Position numbers and translations under genes: made by a program
The notes under the pieces: model-generated
What the model was told of the DNA's origin: nothing
The model's input: only the letters and a program-made list of their open reading frames with translations
Database searches by the model: none
Assembly (NCBI RefSeq): GCF_031679605.1
Contig: NZ_CP117522.1
Coordinates: forward strand, 3,348,001-3,412,000
Length of the DNA stretch: 64,000 nucleotides
Source of the DNA: Streptomyces luomodiensis
GTDB lineage: Bacteria; Actinomycetota; Actinomycetes; Streptomycetales; Streptomycetaceae
Direction: 5' to 3'
In this document: in pieces, positions 53,733-64,000 of the stretch
Position numbering within the stretch: the first letter of the stretch is position 1
Layout: each line of letters opens with the position of its first letter

Positions 53733-54126
53733 GGAAGCGGCCACCCTTTCCTGCTCGCAGGGGATGAGCCGCCCGGCTCCGCGCGGCGCGGGCTGCGCGG
53801 AGCCATGGCCTCTGCGCGGGGGTGCCCATACGGTCGGCCTGTCTACGTCAAGCGGACAGGCCGACCGTCCCCCGACAGAGGTATGGGCGACCCACCAGTC
53901 GGTATCTGCAAGTAAGCGGGCTGCTACGCCGGATGGGCCAGGGAGGGGACGGCGTTTCCACTCGGATGGCGCAGCGCGGCCCGCGCGTTGCCGATGCGCG
54001 GGCGCACGGACGCGCATCGGCCGCGGCGAACGCCGCGCCCAGGCGCACGGGAGAGCGCGTGGGGGACGCGGCAGACCGAGCGACGTACGGCATGCCGATC
54101 CGGTCCGGCCCCGTAGAAGACGCCCG

Positions 54127-54157
54127 CGGCCCCGCCCCTCAAGAGGGGGCGGGGCCG
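54127..54157. terminator. 12-bp GC stem-loop
   Basis: CGGCCCCGCCCC / GGGGCGGGGCCG with a 7-nt loop, downstream of the CNNM gene. Confidence 0.65.
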
Positions 54158-54166
54158 TGGCGGGCT

Positions 54167-54201
54167 GAGCGGCGGTCCGGCGGCCCGCCGGACCGCCGCT
54201 C
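54167..54201. terminator. 16-bp GC stem-loop
   Basis: GAGCGGCGGTCCGGCG / CGCCGGACCGCCGCTC with a 3-nt loop, ten bases from the previous hairpin, forming a tandem pair after the CNNM-gene stop. Confidence 0.65.
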
Positions 54202-54268
54202 AGCTCTCTCGACTCGGCCGCGGCGGGCAGGGGTCCGGGCTCCCCGACTCGGCCCCGCCCGGCGGGGC

Positions 54269-55582
54269 CTAGCTCTCCGACTCCGCCGCGGCGACCTCGC
54301 GGACCGGCTCGACCAGCACCGTGACGATGCGGTTGCGGCGGCCCGCCGGGGATTCGGCGGTCAGCCGCAGCGCCTTCAGGGCGGGGTCGGTGCCGCCCTC
54401 GGGGACGTCGACCTCGGCCTTGGCGCCCGCGATCGGCACCCGGCCCAGCGCCTTGGCGAGCAGCCCGCCCACCGTCTCGACGTCCTCGTCCTCCAGGTCG
54501 GTGCCGTACAGCTCGCCCAGGTCGCCGAGGGCGAGCCGGGCGGTCACCCGGTGGCTGCCGTCGCCGAGGTCCTCGATGGGCGGCAGCTCGCGGTCGTACT
54601 CGTCGGTGATCTCGCCGACGATCTCCTCGAGGATGTCCTCGATGGTGACGATGCCGGCCGTGCCGCCGTACTCGTCGATCACGACGGCGACGTGATTGCG
54701 CTCCCGCTGCATCTCGCGCAGCAGATCGCCCGCGTTCTTGGTGTCCGGGACGAAGGCGGCGGGCCGCATCGCGGTGGAGACCAGCTCGGACTCGGCCTCG
54801 CGGTTGATATGCGTCTTGCGGACCAGGTCCTTGAGGTAGACGATCCCGACCACGTCGTCCTCGTTCTCCCCGGTGACCGGGATGCGGGAGAAGCCGGAGC
54901 GCAGTGCGAGGGTGAGGGCCTGCCGGATGGTCTTGTAGCGCTCGATGACCACGAGGTCGGTGCGCGGCACCATCACCTCGCGCACCAGGGTGTCGCCGAG
55001 CTCGAAGACGGAGTGGACCATGCGCCGCTCCTCGTCCTCGATCAGCGACTCCTGCTCGGCGAGGTCCACCAGGGCGCGCAGCTCGGCCTCGGAGGCGAAC
55101 GGGCCCTTGCGGAAGCCCTTGCCGGGCGTGAGCGCGTTGCCGAGGAGGATCAGCAGCGGCGGGATGGGGCCCATGACCCGGGCCAGCGGGATCAGCGCAT
55201 AGGCGGCGGCCGTCGCGGTGTTGAGCGGGTGCTGGGCGCCGATGGTGCGCGGGGAGACGCCCACGGCCACGTACGACACCAGGACCATCACGCCGATCGC
55301 GACGGTCAGCGCCTTCCAGGTCTCGTCGAACTGGTGCAGACACGCATAGGTGACGACGGCGCCCGCCGCCATCTCGCAGGCCACCCGGACCAGCAGCGCC
55401 ACATTGAGATAGCGGGTGGGGTCCGCGGCGACGAGCATCAGCTTGGCGCTGCCCCGCCGCCCGGAGCGCACGGCCTCCTCGGCGCGGAACCGGGTGGTGC
55501 GGGCGAGACCGGCCTCGGCGCAGGCCGCCAGCCAGGCCACCACGACCAGCAGGACGGCCGCGGTGACGAGCTGCGCGGTCAT
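54269..55582 (-). CDS. CNNM/HlyC-CorC-type membrane protein with CBS pair
   Basis: A 437-residue protein: N-terminal DUF21/CNNM membrane domain with about four helices (1-150), a CBS pair (about 185-320; [40 protein letters not shown]), and a C-terminal CorC_HlyC domain. Relatives transport or regulate Mg2+; 'hemolysin' in older names is misleading. Its ATG overlaps the ybeY stop. Confidence 0.92.
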   Translation of the reverse strand: MTAQLVTAAVLLVVVAWLAACAEAGLARTTRFRAEEAVRSGRRGSAKLMLVAADPTRYLNVALLVRVACEMAAGAVVTYACLHQFDETWKALTVAIGVMVLVSYVAVGVSPRTIGAQHPLNTATAAAYALIPLARVMGPIPPLLILLGNALTPGKGFRKGPFASEAELRALVDLAEQESLIEDEERRMVHSVFELGDTLVREVMVPRTDLVVIERYKTIRQALTLALRSGFSRIPVTGENEDDVVGIVYLKDLVRKTHINREAESELVSTAMRPAAFVPDTKNAGDLLREMQRERNHVAVVIDEYGGTAGIVTIEDILEEIVGEITDEYDRELPPIEDLGDGSHRVTARLALGDLGELYGTDLEDEDVETVGGLLAKALGRVPIAGAKAEVDVPEGGTDPALKALRLTAESPAGRRNRIVTVLVEPVREVAAAESES

Positions 55583-56076
55583 CGGACGGTGGGGGCCGGG
55601 GAGGGGCCGGTCAGGCCCTGCTCCGCACGCCAGCCGTCGATGATGGCGGCCTGGAGGCCGAACATCTCGGCCCGCTCGTCCGCCTCCTCGTGGTCGTAGC
55701 CGAGGAGGTGGAGGACGCCGTGGACGGTGAGCAGCTGGAGCTCCTCGTCCATGGAGTGCCCGGTCGGCGCCTCCTCCCCCTGCCGCTTGGCCACTTCAGG
55801 GCAGAGCACGATGTCCCCGAGGAGGCCCTGCGGGGGCTCCTCGTCGTCCTTGGCCGGCGGACGCAGCTCGTCCATCGGGAAGGACATGACATCGGTGGGC
55901 CCCGGCAGGTCCATCCACTGGATGTGCAGCTGCTCCATGGCGTCGGCGTCGACGACGATCACCGAGAGCTCGGAGAGCGGGTGGATACGCATCCGGGCGA
56001 GTGCGTAACGGGCGACGTCGAGCACCGCCCGCTCGTCGATATCGGTACCGGACTCGTTGTTGACGTCGATCGCCAT
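55579..56076 (-). CDS. ybeY: endoribonuclease YbeY
   Basis: Metal-dependent RNase for 16S rRNA 3' maturation and ribosome quality control. The 165-residue protein has the zinc motif [13 protein letters not shown] (H-x3-H-x5-H) and upstream [17 protein letters not shown]. It overlaps the CNNM gene by 4 bp and lies 12 bp after the phoH-like gene, the conserved phoH-ybeY-CBS order. Confidence 0.96.
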   Translation of the reverse strand: MAIDVNNESGTDIDERAVLDVARYALARMRIHPLSELSVIVVDADAMEQLHIQWMDLPGPTDVMSFPMDELRPPAKDDEEPPQGLLGDIVLCPEVAKRQGEEAPTGHSMDEELQLLTVHGVLHLLGYDHEEADERAEMFGLQAAIIDGWRAEQGLTGPSPAPTVR

Positions 56077-56088
56077 GAGCGTTTTGGG

Positions 56089-57093
<1,005 letters not shown>

Positions 57094-57260
57094 GGGCTGG
57101 CTCTCGGGCCTGCTTCTACCTCCTGTGACAAGGGTTCCCGCCGCTCGACAACCCCGGCTTCCAGAGTACGACGGAGCACCGACAAGACCCGAGCCTTTTA
57201 CTCCACACCCACGCCGCACGCACACCACGCGCCCCGGCTGCCCCGGGTGCGGGCCCGGTC

Positions 57261-58373
57261 CTACGCCTGGCGGAAACCGATCGTCGGGACGGCCCGGCGC
57301 AGCGGCCAGGGGCGGGCGACGGCCGGGAGCAGACGGTCGAGGAAGGCATAGCGGCGCAGCGCGCGGGCGGGCTGGTCGTCGTAGGCGCGGGCGTGCTGCC
57401 ACCAGGCGGCGATCTCGACCCAGCCGGGCGCGGACAGCGACCCGCCGAACTCCTGCACCGACAGCGCCGCGGTCAGCCCGGCGAAGGCCAGCCGGTCGGC
57501 GAGCGGCCAGCCGGCGAGCGTGCCGGTGACGAAACCGGCGACGAACACATCCCCGGCGCCGGTGGGGTCCAGGGCCTCCACGGCGATCGCGGGCACCTCG
57601 GCGGTCTCGCCGGTGCCGCCGTCGACCGCGTACGCCCCCTCGGAGCCGAGGGTGACGACGGCGAGCGGGACCAGGTCGGCGAGGGCCCGCGCGGCGGCGC
57701 GCGGGCAGTCGGTGCGGGTGTAGCGCATCGCCTCCTCGGCGTTGGGCAGGAACGCCTCGCAGTGCTCCAGCTCGGCCAGGTCGGCCGGGTCCCAGCGGCC
57801 GGTGTCGTCCCAGCCGACGTCCGCGAAGACCCTGCTGCCGCGGCGGGCGGCCTCGGCGACCCACTCCTGGCGGCGGCCGGGCACCAGGGAGGCCACGGCG
57901 GCGCGGGCCGGGGGCGGGCAGCTGGGCGCGGGCTCCTCGGGCGGCGGGGCCTCGTGGCCGTGGGAGACCATGGTCCGCTCGCCCTCGTAGGCCATGGAGA
58001 CCGTCACCGGGGAGTGCCAGCCGGGGATCGTGCGGGACGGCGACAGATCGATGCCCTCGCCCCGGTCCAGGGCGTCGCGGCAGTAGTCCCCGTAGTGGTC
58101 GTCGCCGAAGGCGGCGGCGAGCGAGGTGCGCAGGCCGAGCCGGGCCAGGGCGGTGGCCATGTTGGCGACACCGCCGGGGCTGGAGCCCATGCCGCGGGCC
58201 CAGGACTCGGTGCCGCGGACGGGGGCGGTGTCCAGGCCGGTGAAGATGATGTCGAGGAAGACGGTGCCGGTCAGATAGACGTCGCACTCCGGGTCACCGG
58301 GCCGGCGCACGGCCGCGAGCGGGTCGAGCAGCGGGCAGCCCGCCGCGAGCTTGTCTCCGTCGTGTGTCGTCAC
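57261..58373 (-). CDS. PfkB-family carbohydrate kinase
   Basis: A 370-residue ribokinase-fold kinase with VYLTGTVFLDIIFTGLD, GGVANMATALARLG (sugar-binding loop) and the signature DPTGAGDVFVAGF with catalytic Asp. The sugar substrate is unknown. An insert of Pro/Glu residues (about 142-155) separates the lid from the core. Confidence 0.9.
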   Translation of the reverse strand: MTTHDGDKLAAGCPLLDPLAAVRRPGDPECDVYLTGTVFLDIIFTGLDTAPVRGTESWARGMGSSPGGVANMATALARLGLRTSLAAAFGDDHYGDYCRDALDRGEGIDLSPSRTIPGWHSPVTVSMAYEGERTMVSHGHEAPPPEEPAPSCPPPARAAVASLVPGRRQEWVAEAARRGSRVFADVGWDDTGRWDPADLAELEHCEAFLPNAEEAMRYTRTDCPRAAARALADLVPLAVVTLGSEGAYAVDGGTGETAEVPAIAVEALDPTGAGDVFVAGFVTGTLAGWPLADRLAFAGLTAALSVQEFGGSLSAPGWVEIAAWWQHARAYDDQPARALRRYAFLDRLLPAVARPWPLRRAVPTIGFRQA

Positions 58374-58458
58374 CGCGCTCTCCCAGGTCTGACCGGTCCG
58401 CTCCGTCGTCGGATACGGGTGCGGCCAGTGTGCACGATGGCACGGACAACCGGCCGCC

Positions 58459-59379
58459 TCAGCGCCGTTTGGGCAGCGCCACGGTCATCAGGTCCCGGGC
58501 CACCGTGAGCTCCCCCTCGAACCCCGCGGCCCGCGCCTGGCGCTCGAAGTCGGCCGGATCGCCGTAGCGCTGCGAGAAGTGCGTCAGCACCAGATGCCGC
58601 ACCCCCGCCCCGGCCGCGACCCGGGCCGCCTGCCCGGCGGTCAGATGCCCGTACTCGACGGCCAGCGCCTCGTCCTCGTCCAGGAAGGTCGACTCGATGA
58701 CCAGCAGATCGCACCCCTGGGCCAGCGCGTAGGCGCCCTCGCACAGCCGGGTGTCCATGATGAACGCGAAGCGCTGCCCCCGGCGCACCTCGCTGACCTC
58801 CTCGATCGCGACCGTACGCCCCTCGTGCTCCAGCACCCGCTCCCGCTGGAGCCGGCCGATCTCCGGGCCCCGGATACCGAGCGCGGCCAGCCGCTCGGGC
58901 AGCATCCTGCGGCCGTCCGGTTCGACCAGCCGGTAGCCGTACGACTCGACGGGGTGCGAGAGCCTGGCCGCCTCCAGCGTGTACCCGGGGGTGCGGGCGA
59001 GCACCCCGCCGTCACCGGCGACCGGCTCCTCGGCCAGCGCCACCGTCTCGCGGTAGGCGGTCGCGTACCGCAGCCGCTCGAAGAACCGCCGGCCCTCGGC
59101 CGGGTAGTGGGCGGTCACCCGGTGCGGCACCCGGTCGAGGTTGATCCGCTGGATCACCCCGGCCAGCCCCAGGGAGTGGTCCCCGTGGAAGTGCGTGACA
59201 CAGATCCGGTCGATGTCATGGGCGGCGACCCCGGCCCTCAGCATCTGGCGCTGGGTGCCCTCGCCGGGGTCGAAGAGCAGGCCCTCGCCGTCCCAGCGCA
59301 GCAGATAGCCGTTGTGGTTGCGGTGCCGGGTCGGCACCTGGCTGGCGGTGCCGAGGACGATCAGTTCCCGTGCGGACAA
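58459..59379 (-). CDS. rnz: ribonuclease Z
   Basis: tRNA 3'-end processing endonuclease of the metallo-beta-lactamase fold. The 306-residue protein shows [13 protein letters not shown] (zinc motif II), [14 protein letters not shown], and a C-terminal [11 protein letters not shown]. Placed 3 bp after the HIT-protein gene in the same direction; ordinary length. Confidence 0.94.
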   Translation of the reverse strand: MSARELIVLGTASQVPTRHRNHNGYLLRWDGEGLLFDPGEGTQRQMLRAGVAAHDIDRICVTHFHGDHSLGLAGVIQRINLDRVPHRVTAHYPAEGRRFFERLRYATAYRETVALAEEPVAGDGGVLARTPGYTLEAARLSHPVESYGYRLVEPDGRRMLPERLAALGIRGPEIGRLQRERVLEHEGRTVAIEEVSEVRRGQRFAFIMDTRLCEGAYALAQGCDLLVIESTFLDEDEALAVEYGHLTAGQAARVAAGAGVRHLVLTHFSQRYGDPADFERQARAAGFEGELTVARDLMTVALPKRR

Positions 59380-59382
59380 GGG

Positions 59383-59742
59383 TTATCCGGGGGGCCAGTT
59401 GAGCCCACGGCCGCCCAGGACGTGGGCATGGGCGTGGAAGACGGTCTGGCCGGCGCCGGAGCCGGTGTTGAACACCACGCGGTAGCCGGTGCCGTCGATC
59501 TTCTCATCGGCGGCGACCGCGCCCGCCTCGCGCAGCACATCCGCGGTGATCCGCGGGTCGGCGGCGGCGAGGGAGGCCGCGTCCGGGTAGTGCGCCTTGG
59601 GGATCACCAAGACGTGGGTGGGCGCCTGGGGGTTTATGTCGCGGAAAGCGACGGTGGTGTCCGTCTCGCGGACGACGGTGGCCGGCACCTCCCCCGAGAC
59701 AATCTTGCAGAACAGGCAGTCGGTCTGCGGTTCTCCCGCCAC
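59383..59742 (-). CDS. HIT-family nucleotide hydrolase (HINT-like)
   Basis: A 119-residue protein: DCLFCKIVSGEVPATVV at the N-terminus (Cys pair), NPQAPTHVLVIPKAH, and the histidine triad FHAHAHVLGG. Hydrolyses phosphoramidates of nucleotides in this family. GTG 59742 has AAGGAG at 6 nt, which is why the upstream ATG 59769 was not used. Confidence 0.93.
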   Translation of the reverse strand: MAGEPQTDCLFCKIVSGEVPATVVRETDTTVAFRDINPQAPTHVLVIPKAHYPDAASLAAADPRITADVLREAGAVAADEKIDGTGYRVVFNTGSGAGQTVFHAHAHVLGGRGLNWPPG

Positions 59743-59819
59743 CGGTGGCTCCTTACGGATCGTCGGCACGTACGGTCCGGATGGTACCGGGAGGCCCTGC
59801 CGACGGTCGCGCTCGCGCC

Positions 59820-60539
59820 CTATCCGCCCTGGGCGGCACCGATCACGGTACGGTCCGGGGCCGTGCCGCTGCCGGTGCCGCCCGGAGCGGCGCCGCTCTC
59901 GGTGGGGTCCGGAGCGGCGGTGCGCTCCGTGACGCTCGGGGCGGCGCCGCGCTCCGTCACGCTCGGGGCGGCGGTGCGCTCAGGAGCGGCAGGACCGGTG
60001 GCGCTCTCGGTGGTCCGGTGCTCCCGTGGGTGGCTGAAAGTCGGGCGGGGGCTTGCGGTGTCAAGGGCGCGGCCCTGGCACTCCCCGATCACGTTCGCCT
60101 GGAAGACCTTCCGGCCGTCCACCTCGCCGGTCAAGTCGCCCCGGACGCAGTGGTTCTCCCGTACGTAGGTGACCCGGCCGCTGACCCTGATGTCCTTGTC
60201 GCTGTCGGTCCTGCCGCGGCAGTCCACCCGCGCGTCGGTCTCCTGGGCCCGCTCGGTCTCGCGCGGGGAGTCACTCGCGCGTGTCCGCTCGCTCTCGCGC
60301 GCGGGCGAGGCGCCGACCGTACGGCCCTTCCTGAACTCGGCGTTGCAGCTCATCCAGCGGACGCCGACACCGCCCCGCTCCAGCGCGTGTGAGGCAACCT
60401 TGTCCGTGGTGATCGCGATCGTCACGGAGCTGAGGCCGCCCTCGGCCGGCTCGCACCCCGTCACCGCGACCGCCGCCGCGCCGACCGCCACGACGGCCAA
60501 AGCCGCCCGCCCCCGCTCCACTCGGCTGAATACCCCCAT
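59820..60539 (-). CDS. lipoprotein with charged repeats
   Basis: A 239-residue protein with lipobox VTGC (Cys28). The outside part has a DUF4333-like cysteine pattern (MSCNAEF; DCRGR; ENHCVRGD; GECQGR) interrupted by a run of Arg/Glu/Ser repeats (ESERTRASDSPRETERAQE). The C-terminal ~60 residues are Ala/Pro/Thr/Ser repeats from 27-bp DNA units. Function unknown; probably a surface protein. Confidence 0.65.
   Translation of the reverse strand: MGVFSRVERGRAALAVVAVGAAAVAVTGCEPAEGGLSSVTIAITTDKVASHALERGGVGVRWMSCNAEFRKGRTVGASPARESERTRASDSPRETERAQETDARVDCRGRTDSDKDIRVSGRVTYVRENHCVRGDLTGEVDGRKVFQANVIGECQGRALDTASPRPTFSHPREHRTTESATGPAAPERTAAPSVTERGAAPSVTERTAAPDPTESGAAPGGTGSGTAPDRTVIGAAQGG
59884..59991. 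repeat. four 27-bp imperfect tandem repeats
   Basis: Units starting GGAGCGGCG or GGGGCGGCG at 59884, 59911, 59938 and 59965 encode nine-residue copies (ERTAAPSVT / ERGAAPSVT) at the lipoprotein's C-terminus. Confidence 0.8.
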
Positions 60540-60657
60540 GGGGGACAGATTCCCATTGGTCGCCACGAACCGGAAGACGGTCATCGGCCAGCTGGAAACC
60601 GCCTTCGGGCAGCCGGCCGGGCGGCTCGCGCGCCCGTACGGACGGCAGGGGCCGGGG

Positions 60658-61557
60658 CTATGGCTCTCCGGGCCGTTCGTCGGCTCGTCCGCCCACACAT
60701 TCGTCGGCTCGTCCGCCCGCGCCCAGCAGGCCGGTGGGGCGCAACGGCCGCTCGGCCTCGATGCGGGGCAGCGCGCGGCGGGACACGCGCAGCACGACGG
60801 GCGGCAGCGCGGCCCGTGCCACTTGGGCGAGGCGGAGCCATGTGGGCACGTAGAGCGCGGTGCGGCGCCGCTCCACGGCGCGCGCCAGCCGGATGGCGAC
60901 CGCGTCCACCTCGGAGACGCGACGGACCGGTGGCGGCATATGGGAGCGCAGCGCACGCAGCGCCTCGGCTGAGTCGTCGTCACCGATCATGTCGGTGTCG
61001 ACCCAGTTGAGGTAGGCGATGCCGACCGCGACGCCGTGGTGTGCCACTTCGGCTCGGAGCGAGTGGGCGAACGCCTCCACACCCGCCTTCGACGCGCAGT
61101 AGGCGCTCATCGTGGGCGCGGCGCCGAACGACGCCAGCGATCCGATCTGGAGGAAATAGCCGGCGGAGGCCATGAGGTCCGGGAGGAAGGTGTGTGCCGT
61201 AAGGGCGCTCGCGCTGAGGTTCACATCGATCACCCGACGCCAGACGGCCGGATCCGATGCGGCCAGCAGCCCGGCCACCGCGACCCCCGCGTTGGCGACC
61301 ACGACCGACGGGCGGCCCAGGTGTCCGCGGACCTCCCGGGCCGCGCTCTCCAGGGCGGTGACGTCGGTGACATCGACCTCGAGGGCCAGCGCGGCGGTCG
61401 GCAACGAGGCGGCCACCTCGTCCAGCGCCCGCTTCTCATGGCCGAGAAGTGCCGTCCGGGCGCCGCGTCGTGCGAGCTCGCGCGCCAGTGCCGCGCCCAG
61501 CCCGCGGGCGGCTCCCGTCACCACCACGGTCCGGTCCTCGAGCGGACTGTCTCTCAT
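60658..61557 (-). CDS. SDR-family oxidoreductase
   Basis: A 299-residue short-chain dehydrogenase: VVTGAARGLGAALARELA (cofactor loop), VVANAGVAVAG, and YCASKAGVEAF (catalytic Tyr/Lys). The C-terminal ~80 residues extend beyond the fold and end in a Gly/Arg/Asp-rich tail (GGRADECVGGRADE). Likely NADP-dependent; substrate unknown. May act with the neighbouring desaturase-like enzyme. Confidence 0.88.
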   Translation of the reverse strand: MRDSPLEDRTVVVTGAARGLGAALARELARRGARTALLGHEKRALDEVAASLPTAALALEVDVTDVTALESAAREVRGHLGRPSVVVANAGVAVAGLLAASDPAVWRRVIDVNLSASALTAHTFLPDLMASAGYFLQIGSLASFGAAPTMSAYCASKAGVEAFAHSLRAEVAHHGVAVGIAYLNWVDTDMIGDDDSAEALRALRSHMPPPVRRVSEVDAVAIRLARAVERRRTALYVPTWLRLAQVARAALPPVVLRVSRRALPRIEAERPLRPTGLLGAGGRADECVGGRADERPGEP

Positions 61558-61589
61558 GGTCCGTCCCTTCGTCACCGGTCCCCGGCGCA

Positions 61590-61686
61590 GTCGGCTTGAT
61601 GGCACGTCGCCAGGCTTTCGACATGCGGTCGGCTTGATGGCACGTCGCCGATTCCTCGGCTCAGTCGGCTTGATTGGCGCGTCGCC
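61590..61686. repeat. three 22-bp direct repeats
   Basis: GTCGGCTTGATGGCACGTCGCC occurs at 61590 and 61628 (identical) and at 61664 with small changes and one insertion, between the SDR start and the FAD-oxidoreductase stop. Spacing 38 and 36 bp. Confidence 0.8.
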
Positions 61687-61696
61687 GGCCCGCGGC

Positions 61697-63328
61697 TCAG
61701 CCACCGGGCGGTGGTCGCCTGCCGAGCCGGTCGCGCCGGGCGAGCAGGCGCTGGGCCCGTGCCAGGCCCGGCGGCCGGTGCCGGCGCAGTGCGGCACGTG
61801 CGGCGTTGGCGCCCGGAGCGCCGTGGACTCCGCCGCCCGGATGGGCGCCGGCGGAGGCGAGGAAGAGGCCGCCCACCGGTGTCTCCGGCCGCCCGGTCCC
61901 GGGCAGCGGACGGAAGACGAGCTGCTGGTGGAGGTTGGTGGTGCCGCCGTTGAGGGCACCACCGAACAGGTTGCTGTCGAGCGACTGGAGCGTGGGCGGG
62001 GCCAGGATGCGCCGGGAGCGGATCAGGGACCGGAAGCCTGGCGCGAACCGTTCGACCTGACGTTCCACCCGGTCGGCCATGATCTCCTGCTCCCTGGTGT
62101 CCCAGGCGCCGGTCAGGCCCTCCTCCGCCGCGTCGGCCGCTATCCGGTGGGGCACGTGGGTGTAGGCCCAGGCCGACTCGGTGCCCCGGGGCGAGCGCGC
62201 CGGGTCCGCGGTCGTCATCTGGCCGAACAGCGCGAAGGGGCGGTCGGGGACCTGGCGCATGGCGATCTGGGCCGCGAACCGGGTGAGCTCGTCCAGACCG
62301 TCGGCCAGGTGGACGGTGCCGGCCCGCGCCGCCCCCTCGGCCTGCCACGGCACCGGTCCGCCGAGTGCCCAGTCCACCTTGAAGGTGGCGAAGTCCCACT
62401 GGAAGCGGCGCAGGTCGGACAGGAGCGGGGACGGCAGGTGCTCGGCGTCGACGAGCTCGCCGTACAGGACCGGCACGGATACGTCCGCGAGCACGGCACG
62501 CCGTGCGGTCACCGTCTCGCCGCCGGCCGTACCCACCCCCCTGGCCCGTCCGGCACGGACGATCACCCGGTCGACGCGCTGTCCGCAGCGCAGCACCCCA
62601 CCGCGCGTCCGCAGCCGCTGGACCAGGGCCGCGACCAGGGCGCCCGAGCCGCCGACCGGCACCGGAAAGCCGTAGGTCTGGCCGAGCATGGACATCAGCC
62701 ACCCGAATCCGCCGCTGCCCGCGGCCTCCGGAGCGAGGTCGGCGTGCAGAGCGTTGCCCGCCAGGAGGAGCCCGCCGCCCTCGCCGCGGAATTCCTCCTC
62801 CGCCAGGCGCCGCACCGGCAGCACCATGGTGCGGGCCATCCGCAGCCCGCCCGCGCCCCGCAGCCGGACGAAGAGCCGGGCCACCGCCCTGACCGGGGGA
62901 AACGGGGTGAACAGGGCGTCCAGCACATCCGGCCGGAGACCGTCCCACATCTCGTGCAACCGGCGCCAGGCGACCCCGTCCCCCGCCGCGAAGGCATCGA
63001 GGGAGTCGGCCGTGATGTCGATCGCGCGGTCGAGCACCACGCACCTGCCGTCGCCCAAGGGGTGGGCCAGCACATGCGGCGCATGGCTCCACCGCAGTCC
63101 GTGCTCCTCCAGCCGGAGCCCGGCCATGACGGGGGACGCGGCGGCGAGCGGATAGAAGGAGCTGAAGACGTCGTGGACGAAGTCGGGATCGACGCCGCTG
63201 TCGTGGCGCACGGCCCCGCCGGGTTCCGGCTGCTCCTCCAGCACCTCCACGCTCCAGCCCGCGTCGGCCAGCACATTGGCCGCCACCAGTCCGTTGGGTC
63301 CGGCCCCGATCACCACCGCGTCAGCCAC
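61697..63328 (-). CDS. phytoene desaturase-like FAD oxidoreductase
   Basis: A 543-residue flavoprotein of the CrtI/carotenoid-oxidoreductase type: FAD loop VIGAGPNGLVAANVLADAG, GGAVRHDSG, and a C-terminal FAD block (GGLFLASAGAHPGGGVHGAP). Central sections (YGFPVPVGGSGALVAALVQR) match the family. No phytoene synthase or other carotenoid genes are in the window. Substrate unknown. The start overlaps the end of the SRPBCC gene by 8 bp. Confidence 0.88.
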   Translation of the reverse strand: MADAVVIGAGPNGLVAANVLADAGWSVEVLEEQPEPGGAVRHDSGVDPDFVHDVFSSFYPLAAASPVMAGLRLEEHGLRWSHAPHVLAHPLGDGRCVVLDRAIDITADSLDAFAAGDGVAWRRLHEMWDGLRPDVLDALFTPFPPVRAVARLFVRLRGAGGLRMARTMVLPVRRLAEEEFRGEGGGLLLAGNALHADLAPEAAGSGGFGWLMSMLGQTYGFPVPVGGSGALVAALVQRLRTRGGVLRCGQRVDRVIVRAGRARGVGTAGGETVTARRAVLADVSVPVLYGELVDAEHLPSPLLSDLRRFQWDFATFKVDWALGGPVPWQAEGAARAGTVHLADGLDELTRFAAQIAMRQVPDRPFALFGQMTTADPARSPRGTESAWAYTHVPHRIAADAAEEGLTGAWDTREQEIMADRVERQVERFAPGFRSLIRSRRILAPPTLQSLDSNLFGGALNGGTTNLHQQLVFRPLPGTGRPETPVGGLFLASAGAHPGGGVHGAPGANAARAALRRHRPPGLARAQRLLARRDRLGRRPPPGG

Positions 63329-63824
63329 GGCCGCCTCCCGTCCCGGGGAGCCGGCCGGCCGGATGCGGGGCGGGGCCGGTCCCGCGCCCGGCGGCTTCGA
63401 CCTCGCACACCTTGGCCAGCCGGGCGAGCATCGTCCGGTGCCGCAGCTGGATCAGCGCCTCCATGCCCATGTTGTGGAGCACACCGCCCGCCCCCTGGAG
63501 CGGATGCTCGTCCACGATCACCAGGCAGTGCTCGCCCCAGGGCCGCAGCTCGATGGCGATCCGCGCCGTGCCCAGGAAGCCCGCATGGGCCTCGAGCTCC
63601 ACCGCGGCTCCCTCTTCGCAGCGCCGTACGACGGTCTCGTTGGTGAGCCGAAGCGGGCCCAGCCGTACCTCGTAGTCGATGACCGAGTCCTTCCCCGGCC
63701 AGTCGCCCCGTACCGGCTGGGACGTCGAGGTCCCCACCACCCACTCGCCGTACCGGCTGCCGTCCGCGAGGACGGCCCACACGGTCTGCGGGCTGGTCTT
63801 GATCAGACGATGACGTCGTGCCAT
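63321..63824 (-). CDS. SRPBCC-family (polyketide cyclase/START-like) protein
   Basis: A 167-residue lipid-binding-fold protein: TSPQTVWAVLADGSRYGEWV at the N-terminus, IAIELRPWGEHCLVIVDEHP in the middle. Immediately upstream of and overlapping the FAD oxidoreductase gene; these two frequently occur together and probably act on the same hydrophobic substrate. Confidence 0.85.
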   Translation of the reverse strand: MARRHRLIKTSPQTVWAVLADGSRYGEWVVGTSTSQPVRGDWPGKDSVIDYEVRLGPLRLTNETVVRRCEEGAAVELEAHAGFLGTARIAIELRPWGEHCLVIVDEHPLQGAGGVLHNMGMEALIQLRHRTMLARLAKVCEVEAAGRGTGPAPHPAGRLPGTGGGRG

Positions 63825-64000
63825 ACGCCCCTCCGATACGCGCCTCCGCGGCCGGAACCGGCATCGCCGGACACCACCGGGTCCCCGCCGTGCCGCGGGT
63901 CAACCAGGACGCGTACGGAGAGTGCCGTGAGGTACGGGCTACCGCCCGAGCGGGCGGCCGGGCGAGCAGGCGGCCGGGCGAGCGCTCAGACCAGCCGGGC

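Larger units (their letters stand above)
53733..54268. other. intergenic region with two terminator-like hairpins
   Basis: About 535 bp with no supportable gene. The left part must carry the promoter of the Ig-repeat gene. Two hairpins near its right end are listed separately. Confidence 0.5.

Noticed and set aside
49326..53915. 1,529-codon rightward open frame with Arg/Gly/His repeats
   Set aside because: Antisense to era and the Ig-repeat gene; its repeats merely mirror the Ig repeats on the other strand.
61697..63328. Carotenoid biosynthesis cluster
   Set aside because: Only a CrtI-like flavoprotein is present; no phytoene synthase, cyclase or other crt genes are nearby.
63825..64000. 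Start of another leftward gene at the right edge
   Set aside because: A TGA at 63988-63986 could end a gene running in from outside, but only four codons are visible, so it is not listed. A 15-bp direct repeat (GGCGGCCGGGCGAGC) near the edge was also too short to interpret.

Overview
This is a high-GC actinobacterial chromosome segment, almost certainly from a Streptomyces or close relative. The evidence is the overall GC content, GTG starts and GTGA/ATGA overlaps, the paired XRE-DUF5753/DUF397/ATPase regulators, and the conserved core genes glyS, znuACB-zur, uppS, recO, leuA, era, ybeY, phoH-like and rnz. No rRNA, tRNA, CRISPR array or intact insertion sequence was seen.

Core backbone. Positions 49-4892 hold glyS and a Zur-controlled zinc importer (znuA, znuC, znuB) followed by zur. 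uppS and recO lie at 16092-17723. leuA, with a 15-residue leucine-rich leader peptide, lies at 45648-47617. Positions 49266-50680 hold era and a cytidine-deaminase-fold protein. Positions 54269-59742 hold a CNNM/CBS protein, ybeY, a PhoH-like ATPase, a PfkB kinase, rnz and a HIT protein.

Accessory blocks sit between the core genes. (1) 6514-15844: a WXG100-like protein, a lysozyme-fold WXG-type protein, a lipoprotein and a membrane-anchored GH18-like protein on the plus strand. They face a WXG100 / 1,420-residue RHS toxin / immunity operon and a MerR regulator. (2) 17739-25217: a WhiJ-type XRE/DUF397/ATPase set, a methyltransferase, IS remnants, an ECF sigma factor with a membrane partner, a TetR/oxidoreductase divergent pair and an APH-fold protein. 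(3) 25414-31551: a vWA/PP2C/kinase triad of the TerY-P type, divergent from a large membrane-anchored protein whose C-terminus looks like a polymorphic-toxin module, followed by a small possible partner. (4) 31579-38071: an Lrp regulator facing an SDR/amidohydrolase operon, then a YwqJ-deaminase toxin with its SUKH immunity gene and a second, orphan deaminase/SUKH cassette. (5) 38288-45324: a CMD protein, a secreted protein, an S8 protease with a small propeptide-like partner, two acetyltransferases, a second GH18-like paralogue, an MMPL/LuxR deletion-fusion pseudogene and a TerB-like protein. (6) 47778-49208: a protealysin-type M4 protease with an emfourin-like inhibitor. (7) 50751-53732: a 993-residue protein of tandem Ig-like repeats. 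(8) 59820-63824: a lipoprotein, an SDR, a phytoene-desaturase-like FAD oxidoreductase and an SRPBCC protein.

The common theme is conflict and surface biology. Two toxins share an N-terminal T7SS-type module. Their promoters or genes are associated with WXG100-like proteins, but no ESX core machinery is visible here. Two proteases are each followed by a small cognate-looking regulator. The least described arrangements are the vWA/PP2C/kinase triad facing the toxin-like membrane protein, and the WXG/lysozyme/lipoprotein/GH18 cluster.
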